DNA from: Bacillota bacterium
Lineage (GTDB): Bacteria > Bacillota > Dehalobacteriia > UBA4068
NCBI GenBank assembly: GCA_017439615.1
Contig: JAFSIU010000107.1
Coordinates: 1 to 5,246, forward strand
Direction of reading: 5' to 3'
DNA: 5,246 nucleotides
The translations under genes were made by a program, and so were the position numbers. This document shows positions 5,062-5,246 of this stretch, piece by piece. Position 1 is the first letter of the stretch. The number at the start of each line of letters is the position of its first letter. Under the pieces are notes generated by a model that was given only the letters and a program-made list of their open reading frames with translations, was not told where the DNA came from and searched no databases.

Positions 5062-5099
5062 ATATATTTCTGCATTACAATTGCAATGCAGAAATATAT
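5062..5099. repeat. Perfect 15-bp inverted repeat upstream of the RHH gene, possible operator
   Basis: ATATATTTCTGCATT at 5062-5076 is repeated in perfect inverted form at 5085-5099, with an 8-base spacer containing the palindrome CAATTG. It has no T-tract like the terminators on either side and is A/T rich in its outer arms. The inner part carries GCATTACA (5072-5079) and, inverted, GCATTGCA (5082-5089). A further GCATTGCA occurs at 5033-5040 nearer the gene. The spacing around the candidate promoter fits repressor binding, but a transcript hairpin is also possible. Confidence 0.7.
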
Positions 5100-5105
5100 C
5101 CACAA

Positions 5106-5143
5106 AAATAAAAACAGAGCGCTTTTTAAAAGCGCTCTGTTTT
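5106..5143 (-). terminator. Intrinsic terminator of tuf
   Basis: AAAACAGAGCGC (5111-5122) and its exact complement (5132-5143) form a 12-bp stem around TTTTTAAAA, part of which can pair further. On the minus strand the stem is followed by a TTTTT-A-TTTTT tract. It begins 21 bases after the EF-Tu stop codon, the expected place for termination of a highly expressed gene. Confidence 0.9.
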
Positions 5144-5164
5144 ATATATTGATTAGGAAAACTC

Positions 5165-5246
5165 TTATTCGTTGATGCTGGAAACAACACCGGAACCAAC
5201 AGTTCTGCCGCCTTCACGGATAGCGAAGCGGAGACCTTCTTCGATA
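5165..5246 (-). CDS. tuf: Elongation factor Tu, C-terminal end (cut by window edge)
   Basis: Only the last 26 codons and the TAA stop are inside the window. The peptide ends with GLRFAIREGGRTVGSGVV followed by SSINE, which is the strongly conserved C-terminus of domain III of bacterial EF-Tu. The FAIREGGRTVG motif is diagnostic. EF-Tu is the cytoplasmic GTPase that delivers aminoacyl-tRNA to the ribosome. The codons here favour those typical of highly expressed genes (CGC, GGT, GTT, ATC, GAA). Whether this is a tuf copy in the rpsL-rpsG-fusA-tuf operon cannot be seen from the window. Confidence 0.96.
   Translation of the reverse strand, partial: IEEGLRFAIREGGRTVGSGVVSSINE

Noticed and set aside
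5062..5099. The inverted repeat as a small transposon (MITE) or an intrinsic terminator
   Set aside because: It has no flanking target-site duplication that I can see, is very short for a MITE, and lacks a T-tract on either strand; a separate good tuf terminator lies next to it.
5008..5217. A 69-residue minus-strand open frame over the end of tuf and the following intergenic region
   Set aside because: It is out of frame with the conserved EF-Tu C-terminus and crosses the tuf terminator and the inverted repeat.

Overview
The window looks like chromosomal DNA from an endospore-forming member of the Bacillota (Firmicutes), probably Clostridia or the sporulating Negativicutes. The reasons are a spoIIIA sporulation operon, strong AGGAGG-type ribosome binding sites before most genes, A/T-rich intergenic DNA with simple intrinsic terminators, an FMN riboswitch in front of an ECF-type riboflavin transporter subunit, and a Bacillota-like EF-Tu C-terminus. 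No species can be named from this sequence alone. No rRNA, tRNA, CRISPR array, transposase, integrase or other mobile-element marker was seen.

Layout. (1) Positions 1-1782, minus strand: the first four genes of spoIIIA in the canonical order AA-AB-AC-AD. spoIIIAA (ATPase), spoIIIAB and spoIIIAC are complete or nearly so, and spoIIIAD runs off the left edge. (2) Positions 1783-1913: a divergent intergenic region with a consensus vegetative promoter pointing right. (3) Positions 1914-2722, plus strand: FMN riboswitch, leader terminator, ribU and a strong terminator, forming a self-contained riboflavin-uptake unit. (4) Positions 2857-4035, plus strand: a membrane-anchored XRE-type HTH protein whose outer part begins with a run of Thr-x-Thr-Val repeats and continues into a C-terminal domain I do not recognise. 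(5) Positions 4022-4729, minus strand: a TraX-family polytopic membrane protein that overlaps the HTH gene tail to tail. (6) Positions 4832-5011, minus strand: a 59-residue ribbon-helix-helix-like protein, preceded by a perfect 15-bp inverted repeat and closed by a terminator that contains its stop codon. (7) Positions 5165-5246, minus strand: the C-terminal end of tuf (EF-Tu) with its terminator.

How the parts work together. The spoIIIA genes make the mother-cell half of the SpoIIIA-SpoIIQ channel needed after engulfment. ribU supplies the substrate-binding subunit for riboflavin import and is shut down by FMN through the leader. The HTH, TraX-like and RHH genes look like independent single-gene units. 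The least explained parts are the HTH ectodomain protein, the RHH gene with its palindromic upstream region, and the start of spoIIIAB, where a strong ribosome binding site faces no normal in-frame start codon.
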